From IMG/VR virus record IMGVR_UViG_3300033183_000161, positions 1 through 30,551 of that record: 30,551 nt of DNA, one strand, 5' to 3'. The notes below the pieces were generated by a model. That model made no database searches. It worked only from the letters and a program-made list of their open reading frames with translations, and was not told where the DNA came from. The translations under genes and the position numbers were made by a program. This document shows, one piece after another, positions 1 through 6,969 of the stretch. Positions within the stretch are counted from its first letter, which is position 1, and each line of letters begins with the position of its first letter. This stretch comes from a virus.

Positions 1-21
1 GATTGGCCTGAAGAGGTGTAA
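1..21 (+). other. Possible 3' end of an upstream CDS cut by the window edge
   Basis: Reading from base 1 in frame 1 gives D-W-P-E-E-V and a TAA stop at 19-21, four bases before the next start codon. The gene that runs off the right edge (29244 onward) ends there on a complete codon boundary, so joining base 30551 to base 1 would close that reading frame here. This may be the true C-terminus of that fibre protein, or the end of another gene if sequence is missing. Six codons alone prove nothing. Confidence 0.25.
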
Positions 22-24
22 ACC

Positions 25-735
25 ATGCCACGCTTAAGCCTAAACAAAACATCCAGCCGCGATCAGTTCTTTGATATTGCTCGCGGGCTTCGACCTGATT
101 GCACGCCTGTTCACTTGTTTGGCTTTAATAATGATGTGGGTACTAGCTTTGAGACCATCTGGAACGATGGTGGAGGCATTTATTCATTCCCTGCCAGCGC
201 GGTCCAGATGTCTCTGGTGAGCTCCAGCGCCAGCGACACTATGCAGGTAATGCTCACTGGTCTTAATGGTAATCGTGGTGCGTTGACTGAGATCGTTACG
301 CTCACAGGCACTACACCAGTAGCAACCACGAACTCATTCTTTCGCATTAATGACGCTCGGATAATCTCAGGCTCGAATGTCGGCAATATCACCATCTCAT
401 ACAGTGGTACGACACACGCCTATATCGAGGCGGGGTCTGGTGTGCACCAGGCGGCCATTTATTCGACACCTTCAGATTCTTCGCTGTATATAACCAGTGT
501 CCATGTTGGTGGCACTATTGGTCTACTTGGCACTATGACGTTTAGAGCTAAACTTCAGAATGAGAGTGGCTATGAGCTAGTTTTCTGGAATAATACGACA
601 AGGACTGAGTTGGATTTCAATCTCAAGATTCCGTTTAAAATTCCAGCGGGTTTTGACTTCTCAATCGAGGGGCATGGCAGCACTGGTACAAATGATGTAT
701 CTATCTATATCAACGCGCTGTTGATGCAAGATTAA
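25..735 (+). CDS. Putative virion structural / decoration protein
   Basis: This 236-residue protein has no signal peptide or membrane segment and is rich in Ser, Thr, Gly and Asn, as expected of a beta-rich virion protein. The segment GFNNDVGTSFETIWNDGGG (about residues 33-51) and the following 'IYSFPASAVQMSLVSSSA' resemble a family I recall from marine phages, annotated as head fibre, decoration or hypothetical structural protein. That is recall, not a search. A Shine-Dalgarno sequence (GAGGTG) lies six bases before the ATG. It sits between the tail-fibre end of the map, if the map is circular, and the lysis cassette, which fits a late structural gene. No catalytic motif is visible. It could equally be a fibre-associated or decoration protein. 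Confidence 0.6.
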   Translation: MPRLSLNKTSSRDQFFDIARGLRPDCTPVHLFGFNNDVGTSFETIWNDGGGIYSFPASAVQMSLVSSSASDTMQVMLTGLNGNRGALTEIVTLTGTTPVATTNSFFRINDARIISGSNVGNITISYSGTTHAYIEAGSGVHQAAIYSTPSDSSLYITSVHVGGTIGLLGTMTFRAKLQNESGYELVFWNNTTRTELDFNLKIPFKIPAGFDFSIEGHGSTGTNDVSIYINALLMQD

Positions 736-752
736 TCGAATGGGATGACGTG

Positions 753-941
753 ATGTCTGATTGTGAATTGAGCGAAGAGGAAATCAAGGAGATCAGGCGC
801 ATCATCGAAAACGATAAACGTGCTCGATGGCTTTGGGCTTCAATTAGGAACATTGCTGTTTGGATTGTCGCTGTTATAGGTGGTGTATCTCTTGCATATG
901 AATCGTTGGGGAATGCGATTAAACACTTAGCAGGAAAATAG
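753..941 (+). CDS. Small single-TM membrane protein, holin/antiholin candidate
   Basis: This 62-residue protein has an acidic, charged N-terminal helix (SEEEIKEIRRIIENDKRAR) followed by one hydrophobic segment at about residues 28-48 (WASIRNIAVWIVAVIGGVSL). The ATG at 753 is preferred over the in-phase GTG at 750 because GGGA at 742-745 is well spaced from it. The next gene starts two bases after its stop. Its position at the head of a run of small membrane proteins ending in an endolysin suggests a role in lysis timing (holin, antiholin or accessory). The sequence alone does not distinguish these roles. Confidence 0.6.
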   Translation: MSDCELSEEEIKEIRRIIENDKRARWLWASIRNIAVWIVAVIGGVSLAYESLGNAIKHLAGK

Positions 942-943
942 TC

Positions 944-1387
944 ATGAGCACTTTGCGCCGCAGAAAAACAGATATAGCCTGGTATCAAAATCTCATTTTA
1001 GATGCACCAAAGCATATTAAAATCGGCGCATTGATCGCTGTCCTAATTTGGTCTTGGCTTGGGTTTAAACATCTGGAGCCGTTAATATTTCCTGTCGTTG
1101 TTAATTTCAAGATCGAGCAGGTTGAGATTAAAGATCGTGATCAAATGATCGCTGGAACCATGAATAAGGTGCGCGATTGTCGCTTTGAGGAGCTGGTTGC
1201 TTATAGCGGTGATCACTTGATTGGTGTTAGTTTTACAGAAACGCCTGCGCCAGTTTCTCGAATTGAAGGCAGGCAGGCGTGGGGTTGGTGGGTTATTACA
1301 CCGCCAATCAAACGGCTGACGCTGTATGCTCGGCACCAATGTGCGACTGGTGATGTGATGACTAAGTTGTTTGAGGGAGATCTGTGA
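944..1387 (+). CDS. Membrane-anchored hypothetical protein of the lysis cassette
   Basis: This 147-residue protein has a basic N-terminus (MSTLRRRK), a hydrophobic segment at about residues 27-53 and a C-terminal domain of about 90 residues. That topology suggests an inner-membrane anchor with a periplasmic or cytoplasmic domain. Two Cys residues (in the VRDCRFEEL and RHQCATGD segments) could form a disulfide if the domain is exported. I do not recognise the family. The stop overlaps the next start (TGATG at 1385-1389), so the two genes are probably translationally coupled. Position suggests a lysis accessory or spanin-like protein, but no lipobox or proline-rich segment supports a spanin assignment. 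Confidence 0.55.
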   Translation: MSTLRRRKTDIAWYQNLILDAPKHIKIGALIAVLIWSWLGFKHLEPLIFPVVVNFKIEQVEIKDRDQMIAGTMNKVRDCRFEELVAYSGDHLIGVSFTETPAPVSRIEGRQAWGWWVITPPIKRLTLYARHQCATGDVMTKLFEGDL

Positions 1388-1674
1388 TGCCAGATAGACG
1401 CGAAGGAATAGATTTCAGCAAGTGGGTAGTGCCTCTGCTGCCTGTTCTGTTCGCGGCTCTGGGTTGGTTGATTCAGTCTATCGCTGAGCAGGATAAGCGT
1501 ATCCAATCCCTTCAGGGCCAGATGATGATGCTGGTCGATCCTAATGGTCAGATCATTCCTTCACCAGATAATGCGCTGGCGCGTCAAAAGCTGCGTGAGG
1601 ACTTGATTGACCATATCCATGACCTGCAAGTGCGGGTTAAATTGCTCGAAGAGCATCAGATAAGGAGCAACTAA
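1387..1674 (+). CDS. TM plus coiled-coil protein, possible Rz-like / lysis accessory
   Basis: This 95-residue protein has one N-terminal membrane segment (about residues 13-31, WVVPLLPVLFAALGWLIQSI) followed by a long helical, heptad-like region (EQDKRIQSLQGQMMML and later LREDLIDHIHDLQVRVKLLEE). This is the architecture of inner-membrane spanins (Rz) and of several small phage membrane proteins. The ATG at 1387 overlaps the upstream stop and has GGGAGA upstream, so I prefer it to the in-phase GTG at 1384. No separate Rz1-like lipoprotein was found overlapping it, so the spanin assignment is tentative. Confidence 0.6.
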   Translation: MPDRREGIDFSKWVVPLLPVLFAALGWLIQSIAEQDKRIQSLQGQMMMLVDPNGQIIPSPDNALARQKLREDLIDHIHDLQVRVKLLEEHQIRSN

Positions 1675-1675
1675 C

Positions 1676-2119
1676 ATGAGCTTCTGGGGAAAACTATTCG
1701 GCACTGACAAGGCTCTCACTGCTGTTGTGGATGGCGTATCGAGTGGACTGGATAAACTGGTCTACACCGATGAGGAAAAGGCTGACGCAGCTGCACGTGA
1801 GCGCACAGAGGCCCGTCAGATGGTTGTCGGTTGGATGGCTGCCACGCAAGGCCAGAATCTCGCCAGAAGGCTGATCGCTCTATCGATCACCGGGGTGTGG
1901 TTGATTGATATCATTCTGGCGCAGGTGGCTGGCGCTGTGGCGATCTTCGTTGAGGACTCAGCCAAGGTTGAAGAGCTCGCCAAGTTTATGATGGAGGGCG
2001 CTATGGAGATGAATAGCGCGGTCATGCTTATCCTGGCGTTCTACTTTGCCGCACCGCACATGGGTGATATCGCCAAGGCCGTAACGGGTCGCATGACCAA
2101 AGATATTAACAAGGGTTAA
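1676..2119 (+). CDS. Holin, three-transmembrane family
   Basis: This 147-residue protein forms the inner-membrane lesion that releases or activates the endolysin. The soluble N-terminus contains VVDGVSSGLDKLVYTDEEK, then 'QGQNLARRLIALSITGVWLI'. Hydrophobic segments lie at about residues 65-77, 79-92 and 112-127. The conserved N-terminal part (a GLDKL.YT.EEK motif, then R..R..I......W) is what I know from the 3TM holin family (Pfam Holin_3TMs). A strong AAGGAG site eight bases before the ATG fixes the start. It sits directly before the endolysin gene, the usual place for a holin. Confidence 0.85.
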   Translation: MSFWGKLFGTDKALTAVVDGVSSGLDKLVYTDEEKADAAARERTEARQMVVGWMAATQGQNLARRLIALSITGVWLIDIILAQVAGAVAIFVEDSAKVEELAKFMMEGAMEMNSAVMLILAFYFAAPHMGDIAKAVTGRMTKDINKG

Positions 2120-2121
2120 TC

Positions 2122-2574
2122 ATGTTTGAACTATCAGAACGCTCTCTGCGCAATCTCGAAGGACTAGAAGAGTCTTTGCTTGTGGTGGTGCTTCGCGCCA
2201 TTCAGATCACCAAGATCGACTTTGGTGTCATCGAGGGGCTGCGTTCTGAGGCCAAGCAGAAGCAGCTGGTTGCAGCGGGTGCGAGTCAGACAATGCGCTC
2301 TAAGCATCTGACAGGCCGCGCTGTTGACCTTATGGCGTATCTGAACGGTCGCGGATGCTGGGAGCTGGCTGTCTATGATGAGATTGCTGAGGCAATGAGG
2401 CAGGCCGCCAAGGAGCAGGGTGTTGCTATCCGTTGGGGCGCTGCCTGGAATGTGCCGGACATCTGCCAGTGGGATGGCACCATGGAGGAGGCCATGAACC
2501 ACTACATTGACACAAGGCGATCAGAAGGGCGCAGGCCTTGGATAGACGCGCCCCACTTTGAGTTGGTGGATTAA
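2122..2574 (+). CDS. Endolysin, M15-family L-Ala-D-Glu / D-Ala peptidase
   Basis: This 150-residue zinc peptidase is predicted to cut the peptide stem of host peptidoglycan at lysis. The M15/VanY signature is plain: S60-K-H62-L-T-G-R-A-V-D69 supplies two zinc ligands (H62, D69). D142-A-P-H145-F-E supplies the third ligand (H145), with D142 in the position of the catalytic acid in T5-type endolysins. There is no signal peptide, so it needs the holin encoded just upstream. Its length matches single-domain phage M15 endolysins, with no extra cell-wall-binding domain. Its stop overlaps, tail to tail, the stop of the minus-strand early operon by four bases, leaving no terminator between them. Confidence 0.9.
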   Translation: MFELSERSLRNLEGLEESLLVVVLRAIQITKIDFGVIEGLRSEAKQKQLVAAGASQTMRSKHLTGRAVDLMAYLNGRGCWELAVYDEIAEAMRQAAKEQGVAIRWGAAWNVPDICQWDGTMEEAMNHYIDTRRSEGRRPWIDAPHFELVD

Positions 2575-2750
2575 CGACACTGACTCTCGCCCTCATAGGC
2601 AGGCCAGCCTGCTTCGCCATTGGTGTCCTTGTAAATCTGCACCATCTCGCAGTAATGGCTTAGCTGGCGTTCTGCCTCCTCTACGTCTGCCGTTCCTGCG
2701 AGGCCAAAGCCGATGGCCACGAAAATAGCGCCTGCAATCATAAGCTTCAT
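2571..2750 (-). CDS. Small exported hypothetical protein, last gene of the early operon
   Basis: This 59-residue protein begins MKLMIAGAIFVAIGFGLAGTADV, a convincing short signal peptide, followed by a polar domain with two Cys (HYCEMVQIYKD and a C-terminal SQCR). The pattern with GWPAYEG is one I recall from small hypothetical proteins of many phages; no function is known to me. Its ATG overlaps the stop of the upstream ribbon-helix-helix gene (ATGA), so it belongs to the same operon. The two cysteines could form a periplasmic disulfide. An envelope-acting role is inference only. Confidence 0.7.
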   Translation of the reverse strand: MKLMIAGAIFVAIGFGLAGTADVEEAERQLSHYCEMVQIYKDTNGEAGWPAYEGESQCR

Positions 2751-2899
2751 GCTTTGTTCTCCTTCTCAATGCCTTGCTTGATGTAATGCAAAACCTGAGC
2801 GATCAGGGTGCGGGTGTTTTTCTCGGCCTGCTCGCGTAGTGCATCATCGATGCTGGCAGGTAGTCGGATGGTGACGTAGCGGTCTTTCTTTTCGGTCAT
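2747..2899 (-). CDS. Arc/MetJ-type ribbon-helix-helix DNA-binding protein
   Basis: This 50-residue protein has a basic N-terminus, a predicted DNA-contacting beta strand (RYVTIRLPASI, about residues 7-17), and two helices (DDALREQAEKN and TLIAQVLHYIKQGIEKE). That is the complete Arc-type fold, which acts as a dimer. It starts inside the stop codon of the VRR-NUC gene (ATGA) and ends inside the start codon of the next gene (ATGA), so all three are coupled. Being near the end of the early operon, it could repress early or control-region promoters, as Arc does in P22. The target is not known. Confidence 0.75.
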   Translation of the reverse strand: MTEKKDRYVTIRLPASIDDALREQAEKNTRTLIAQVLHYIKQGIEKENKA

Positions 2900-3249
2900 T
2901 GGGTTTCCCTCAGTTGTTTGTGGTGGGCGAGTATCTGTTCTCTTGCGTCAATCTCACCTTTTCCCACAATAACACAATATCCCACACTTTCAAGGTATTT
3001 TATCCAGTCTTTTTGGTCTGGGCTCAGGCTGCCTCCCTTCACGCGCTTCATCTCTATCCAGAGTTTCCACTCGGGTATAAATAAATCGGGCACGCCCTTC
3101 GAGACACCTTCGGCCTTAAGTCGCCCGGCTGTGGCTTTGCTTCGAGCGCCTCCGTTGGGGATGGCGAAAATGCGCACGCCTCTGAATGTCTGCCTGAACC
3201 ACTTCACCAGTTCGCGCTGTTCTTCGTGTTCTGTTCTGATCTTATTCAT
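2896..3249 (-). CDS. VRR-NUC domain nuclease
   Basis: This 117-residue protein is a single-domain VRR-NUC member of the PD-(D/E)XK superfamily. Related stand-alone phage enzymes act on branched DNA such as Holliday junctions. Visible core residues are the N-terminal E9-E10-Q11, GVSKGVPD55LF, the E66-M-K68 pair and Q79 in SPDQKDW. The ATG at 3249 is chosen because the protein then starts with the family N-terminus (MNKIRTEHEEQ) and overlaps the upstream stop by eight bases. The frame stays open upstream, but that part overlaps the methyltransferase. It is probably a junction resolvase-type activity for recombination or packaging. It lies between the cytosine methyltransferase and the RHH regulator. 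Confidence 0.85.
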   Translation of the reverse strand: MNKIRTEHEEQRELVKWFRQTFRGVRIFAIPNGGARSKATAGRLKAEGVSKGVPDLFIPEWKLWIEMKRVKGGSLSPDQKDWIKYLESVGYCVIVGKGEIDAREQILAHHKQLRETQ

Positions 3250-3637
3250 CGCTTTGTTGTTCCTGTATTCGTTTACCAATCCAGTGCATGACAGGCACCG
3301 CCATGCTATTACCAAGCGCTTTATACCTGCCACTATCTGGTGACTCTTGCTTGTTGCGATATGGGATGTTGGTGTAATTGTCAGGGAATCCCTGCAAGCG
3401 TTCACACTCGATTGGTGTCAGCCTACGCACAGCCATCTCAGAGAATAAGATATTCTCTTGGCCTTGGTTGGTTTGAACAGTGAGCGCTTTGTCTGATGTT
3501 ATTGGGTCTTGCGTTCCATGTAATACAATAGGCACGTTACCCCCCCCCGTTCCATATTTTGCCGTGACGGTGCTGCATACTTCACTCAGCTCCTTCACTC
3601 TGCTGTCTTGGCTGTGTACTTCGTATGCTTTTTTCAT
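3242..3637 (-). CDS. C5 cytosine methyltransferase, C-terminal part (motifs IX-X), frame-separated
   Basis: This 131-residue frame carries the C-terminal half of a Dcm-type methyltransferase: motif IX (RRLTPIECERLQGFPDNYT) and motif X (ALGNSMAVPVMHWIGKRI). It lacks the catalytic Cys and AdoMet motif I, which lie in the neighbouring frame (3582-4469). The two frames meet at an A6 run (T6 on the plus strand, 3629-3634). One A fewer would join them into a continuous protein of about 405 residues. Because the second frame has a TGA at 3641-3643 and the first stops at 3582-3584, the break must lie between those points. It could be a sequencing error, a real mutation, or a genuine second subunit started at the ATG at 3637. 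It contains a G9 run (plus strand 3540-3548). Confidence 0.75.
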   Translation of the reverse strand: MKKAYEVHSQDSRVKELSEVCSTVTAKYGTGGGNVPIVLHGTQDPITSDKALTVQTNQGQENILFSEMAVRRLTPIECERLQGFPDNYTNIPYRNKQESPDSGRYKALGNSMAVPVMHWIGKRIQEQQSDE

Positions 3638-4469
3638 ATGTCACCGTATTAAATCCATCGGCTCTGCTGTAATCGTGGCAGGTTGTTTGAAGGGTGGCGG
3701 CTTTGTCGCTTTCTTGGTTGCCTGCAAAAGTTTCTACAACCAGATCTTTATGATCTTTAAAATCACGAGCTAGGACTGTCGCTGCTTTCTCACCCCCCCC
3801 ATAGACTCCGAATGCTTGATAATCATATGGAGTGCCTTTTCTAGTTTCGGTGGTAGCTCCCTGCCTCTCTTCTGCGCACGTCTCAAGATTCCGCTGGCCG
3901 CTTTCGCTGTCAAAAAGTATCGATCCGGCACATCTTGCGTCTCCACTAGAATGTCCGACAAGAAAGACTCTACGGCGGCGCTGGGGCACTCCAAAGTTTT
4001 GAGCGTCAAGCACTCGCCATGCATACCCATACCCGAGCTCATCCAGCGCCCCGAGGATGGAGCCAAAATCCCGCCCTCCGTTCGATGACAAGACACCAGG
4101 GACGTTTTCCCAGATAACCCATTCTGGCCTCCATTGATCAACCATTCGCATAAAAATAAGCGCAAGGTTTCCTCTATCGTCACCGAGTCCTCCTCTGAGT
4201 CCAGCGATGCTGAATGACTGGCAGGGAGTTCCTCCGACCAGAACGTCAATTGCTCCTCGTTCAATATTCCACTCCTCAAATTGTGTCATGTCGCCATAGT
4301 TCGGCACGTTTGGATAATGGTGCGCCAGCACTGCGCTTGGGAAGGGTTCAATTTCGCTAAAAAACACAGGCTCCCAACCTAAGCTATCCCATGCGACTGT
4401 TGCGGCCTCGATGCCACTGCAAACACTGCCGTATTTTAGAACGGTATTGGTAGTTCCCACTGTTCGCAC
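3582..4469 (-). CDS. C5 cytosine DNA methyltransferase, N-terminal part (motifs I-VIII)
   Basis: This part has the AdoMet-binding motif I (YGSVCSGIEAATVAW), the catalytic Pro-Cys motif IV (GGTPCQSFSIAG), motif VI (WENVPGVLSSNGG) and motif VIII (FGVPQRRRRVFLVG), then a variable target-recognition region. It would methylate carbon 5 of cytosine in a specific site, probably shielding phage DNA from host restriction. The frame opens with GTG at 4469. A second in-phase GTG at 4460 has GGAG eight bases upstream and is the more likely start; either way the gene overlaps the upstream small Cys protein. The frame ends 50 bases after an A6 run, where it should continue into motifs IX-X (see 3242-3637). 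A G8 tract (3793-3800) codes Gly-Gly-Gly. Confidence 0.85.
   Translation of the reverse strand: MRTVGTTNTVLKYGSVCSGIEAATVAWDSLGWEPVFFSEIEPFPSAVLAHHYPNVPNYGDMTQFEEWNIERGAIDVLVGGTPCQSFSIAGLRGGLGDDRGNLALIFMRMVDQWRPEWVIWENVPGVLSSNGGRDFGSILGALDELGYGYAWRVLDAQNFGVPQRRRRVFLVGHSSGDARCAGSILFDSESGQRNLETCAEERQGATTETRKGTPYDYQAFGVYGGGEKAATVLARDFKDHKDLVVETFAGNQESDKAATLQTTCHDYSRADGFNTVTYEKSIRSTQPRQQSEGAE
3770..4279 (-). CDS. ORF nested in the methyltransferase gene, alternate frame
   Basis: A 169-codon frame on the same strand lies wholly inside the C5 methyltransferase gene. It opens at TTG 4279; no good ATG is near the start. Its C-terminal part reads VPDRYFLTAKAASGILRRAQ followed by KRGRELPPKLEKAL, a well-formed, basic, amphipathic protein segment. 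I recall the same pattern ('..YFLSPKAC.GILRRA.KRGK.LP..L..AL') from phage genomes, next to or within cytosine methyltransferase genes. That suggests the overlap is conserved rather than accidental. The methyltransferase frame is also protein-like across the same bases. Function unknown. The alternative is a chance ORF produced by the codon pattern of the methyltransferase. Confidence 0.42.
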   Translation of the reverse strand: MRSGILNEEQLTFWSEELPASHSASLDSEEDSVTIEETLRLFLCEWLINGGQNGLSGKTSLVSCHRTEGGILAPSSGRWMSSGMGMHGECLTLKTLECPSAAVESFLSDILVETQDVPDRYFLTAKAASGILRRAQKRGRELPPKLEKALHMIIKHSESMGGVRKQRQS

Positions 4470-4639
4470 TCCGCTGATCCGTTGTTGATGTAGTCGATGG
4501 GTGGCGCTTCGCCTGCCAGCTCACAGCGGCCATCGGCTGTGAAGTGGTCGCAGGTGTGGCAGCACCGTGGTTCGGGTCCGAGTGCTTCGCGCATTCTTAG
4601 CCATTGGACTAGGTGTTGTGGTTTTGGGGGTCTGCTCAT
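4436..4639 (-). CDS. Small Cys-rich hypothetical protein
   Basis: This 67-residue protein carries a Cys/His cluster (RCCHTCDHFTADGRC, about residues 27-41) plus a later Cys in AECEQWELP. The pattern suggests a zinc-binding module. ATG 4639 is preferred over ATG 4645 because GGAGG is seven bases from the former and only one from the latter, and because it gives an ATGA overlap with the upstream stop. It ends inside the start region of the cytosine methyltransferase, so the genes are coupled. I recall similar small proteins in many phage early regions, without known function. Confidence 0.7.
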   Translation of the reverse strand: MSRPPKPQHLVQWLRMREALGPEPRCCHTCDHFTADGRCELAGEAPPIDYINNGSAECEQWELPIPF

Positions 4640-5073
4640 GACCATGCCTCCAGTTGTTTAAATATCTCACCAGCCTGGTGCTCGCTCAAATCGCCACCGA
4701 AGGGGTCTGCAATCCAGCCTACACCACAGAGCTGGTGCTCAGGGATTCGTTTAATTAGCTCTTGGTGATGCATCTCGAATATGGGCGCGAGGTCCTCTTG
4801 GTAATACTTCGCTGGCGTGATGATGCTCTCGCTCTTGAAGTACTCATCAAGCGGTGTCCGGCCAAAGGCTGCAATGAAGCAGGACCACTTGTGCGGGCGG
4901 CTGATCGCTGCCACCAGTGTATCGTTGGGCTGAATCAGGTGCTTGCGCTTAGTGTCCATCATGACGCATCCCTTGAGGCGGTCCACATAGCACACCACGA
5001 TGTTGCGTAGCAGATGATCGGCTACGCGGTTCAGCTGTTTGGCTTTGTTGTAGGGTTTCCGTTTCTTGGCCAT
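4636..5073 (-). CDS. Conserved phage hypothetical protein
   Basis: This 145-residue protein has a basic N-terminus (MAKKRKPYNKAKQLNRVAD) and no membrane segment. The ATG at 5073 has AAGGAG six bases upstream and overlaps the helicase stop (TAATG); the in-phase ATG at 5079 has no room for a ribosome site. Its general pattern (basic start, a middle segment SRPHKWSCFIAAFG, then EMHHQELIKRIP) resembles small proteins I recall from replication modules of Pseudomonas-type phages, annotated only as hypothetical. It lies between helicase and methyltransferase genes in a chain of overlapping genes, which points to a DNA-metabolism role. No catalytic motif is visible. Confidence 0.65.
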   Translation of the reverse strand: MAKKRKPYNKAKQLNRVADHLLRNIVVCYVDRLKGCVMMDTKRKHLIQPNDTLVAAISRPHKWSCFIAAFGRTPLDEYFKSESIITPAKYYQEDLAPIFEMHHQELIKRIPEHQLCGVGWIADPFGGDLSEHQAGEIFKQLEAWS

Positions 5074-6677
5074 TACCATCTCCTTTTCATGATTCGAGCA
5101 AACTTGCCATCCATGCGATATTCGATCATCGCCGGGTATTGTGATTCGTTCATCTGCTTGGCGATGTAGGTCAGGCCCTCCTCGCCTCTAAGTTTGGCGG
5201 CTTCTGCTAGGTGCGCTCCTGATGAGCTCGCCATGTTGATAAGCTGGCGCATGGACTTCTGTCCTGCGTATCCGTCATGCATGATCGGCAGGTACTCGGT
5301 CACTGGCTTATCTGACAATGCACCGTAGTAAGTACACGCTAACATCTGCTTGCCACTCGCTCGGCTGGTGTGCATTCGCCAGTTCCAGCTGGTGATCTGC
5401 ATCTCGCTACCATCGAGGCCCATGATGTCATCATTGTGGAGCTCTAGTTTCTTAGCCTCTGGCTCTGGGAATGGATGCCCGCAGGATGGGCACACTTTGG
5501 CGCTTAGATGCACCAGCTCATCGCAGTTCTCGCACACTTTGACAGGTGCCTCGCCCTCCTTCTCGCCTGAGCCTGTTCGCTTCGGTGGCTGTACTGCTGT
5601 GATTGGTCCGTGGGTTGATACCACTCCGGCAAAGTCAAGCACCAGGCAGTGGTCAGTGTGGCTCTTGGGGCGTAGTCCTCGGCCTGCCATCTGCACGTAA
5701 AGGCTCGCGCTCATGGTGGGTCGCAGCATGGCGATCAGGTCGATGTCCGGGTAATCAAATCCGGTCGTCAGCACATTGGCGTTGGTGAGCGCTTTGATTT
5801 TGCCTGCTTTGAAGTCGGCTATGATCTGTTCGCGCACTGCCTTGGGTGTGTCGCCTGTGACGCACTCTGCTGTCACTCCGCAGTCGATCAGCGCATCCTT
5901 GATGTGTTGCGCGTGCTTGATGCCTGCGCAAAAGAATAGCCATGCTTTGCGGTCGCCTGCGAGCTCCATCACTTCGCGCACTACGCCATAGTTGTCATGC
6001 TCGTTGTCCACGGCTGCCTGCAGTTCTTTCTCGATGAATTCACCGCCACGCTTGTGCACGCCAGAGGTGTCCAGCTTGGCCTTGGTGACTTTACTGCGCA
6101 GTGTGGCGAGGTAGCCTTTGTACACCAGCTCCTCGATGCTGGTTGGTTCAATCAGATCATCAAAGAGCGCAGGTTTATCGGTGATCAGTCCGTGGCCCAT
6201 TCTGTAAGGGCTTGCGGTCAGGCCTATGACGCGCATGCTGGGGTTGATCTGCATGAGCTCGGCTATCAGGGTGCGGTAGCCTCCCTCGGCTTTGTGGCTG
6301 ACTAGATGGCACTCATCAATGATCACCAGATCAATGTGCCCTATGCGGCTGGCCTGCTTTCTGATCGACTGGATGCCTGCAAAGGTAATCGGTTCGCCTA
6401 GCTGTTTCTTGCCTATGCTGGCGCTGTAGATGCCCATCGGTGCGCCCGGCCAATGCTGGCGCATCTTCTCGGCGTTCTGCTCGATGAGCTCCTTCACGTG
6501 GGTCAGCATCAGCACTCGGGTGTCTGGCCAGTTCTGCAGTGCATCCTTGCACAGCGCTGCGACAATGTGGCTCTTGCCTGAGCCTGTCGGCAGCACCAGG
6601 CAAGGGTTGCCGCGATTACCAGCCTCAAACCAAGCGTAGAGCTGGTCCAGAGTTCTCTGCTGATAATCACGTAGCAT
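5073..6677 (-). CDS. DEAD/DEAH-box SF2 helicase with C-terminal zinc ribbon
   Basis: This 534-residue ATP-driven nucleic-acid translocase is of the COG1061/RIG-I-like type. Visible motifs are the N-terminal RDYQQRTLDQLYAWF (Q-like), Walker A T31GSGKS36, DECH (121-124), motif III LTAS (153-156), motif V TTGFDYP (304-310) and motif VI QMAGRGLRP (329-337). A four-Cys zinc ribbon follows (C382, C385, C396, C399). ATG 6677 is chosen because it has GGAGG nine bases upstream and begins at the family start MLRDYQQ; the open frame upstream overlaps the preceding gene. It probably remodels forks or recombination intermediates together with the nucleases and Sak4-like ATPase of the same operon. The C-terminal 120 residues are not recognisable to me. 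Confidence 0.92.
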   Translation of the reverse strand: MLRDYQQRTLDQLYAWFEAGNRGNPCLVLPTGSGKSHIVAALCKDALQNWPDTRVLMLTHVKELIEQNAEKMRQHWPGAPMGIYSASIGKKQLGEPITFAGIQSIRKQASRIGHIDLVIIDECHLVSHKAEGGYRTLIAELMQINPSMRVIGLTASPYRMGHGLITDKPALFDDLIEPTSIEELVYKGYLATLRSKVTKAKLDTSGVHKRGGEFIEKELQAAVDNEHDNYGVVREVMELAGDRKAWLFFCAGIKHAQHIKDALIDCGVTAECVTGDTPKAVREQIIADFKAGKIKALTNANVLTTGFDYPDIDLIAMLRPTMSASLYVQMAGRGLRPKSHTDHCLVLDFAGVVSTHGPITAVQPPKRTGSGEKEGEAPVKVCENCDELVHLSAKVCPSCGHPFPEPEAKKLELHNDDIMGLDGSEMQITSWNWRMHTSRASGKQMLACTYYGALSDKPVTEYLPIMHDGYAGQKSMRQLINMASSSGAHLAEAAKLRGEEGLTYIAKQMNESQYPAMIEYRMDGKFARIMKRRW

Positions 6678-6969
6678 GCAGATACGCCTCCAAGTGTTGA
6701 ACGGCCTGCTCAATCACTGAGCCTCGGTAGTAGTTGGCCGGAAAGGTAAACTCAAGCGCTCGGCCCTCGATCTCGATGGTTACGGTGATCTGCGCAGTGT
6801 CTGGAATGATCGGGATGAAGTCGTTGCAGTCGCGCTTGTATCCCCAGTATTGATCGGTCGGGCTCTTGGGCTGATAAAAGCGCGGATTGTGCCCTTTGTG
6901 GCAGTGCAGGCGCGTATCCCAGTCGCGGTGGTATGAGTGCTTGCACTCATCGCATTGGCGGGTGGTCAT
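6667..6969 (-). CDS. Small Cys/His-rich hypothetical protein
   Basis: This 100-residue protein has an N-terminal metal-binding-like cluster (CDECKHSYHRDWDTRLHCHK, residues 6-25) with three Cys and three His, and a further Cys in YKRDCNDF. The C-terminal half (TVTIEIEGRALEFTFPANYY) looks like a small beta domain. The ATG overlaps the stop of the upstream nuclease gene (ATGA) and the 3' end overlaps the helicase start by 11 bases, so translation is coupled across all three. The zinc-binding role is inferred from residue spacing. I know no function for it. Confidence 0.7.
   Translation of the reverse strand: MTTRQCDECKHSYHRDWDTRLHCHKGHNPRFYQPKSPTDQYWGYKRDCNDFIPIIPDTAQITVTIEIEGRALEFTFPANYYRGSVIEQAVQHLEAYLHAT

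Noticed and set aside
3480-3773. Plus-strand ORFs across the methyltransferase break region
   Set aside because: They read through the homopolymers in non-coding phase and give no protein-like sequence, whereas the minus-strand frames contain methyltransferase motifs.
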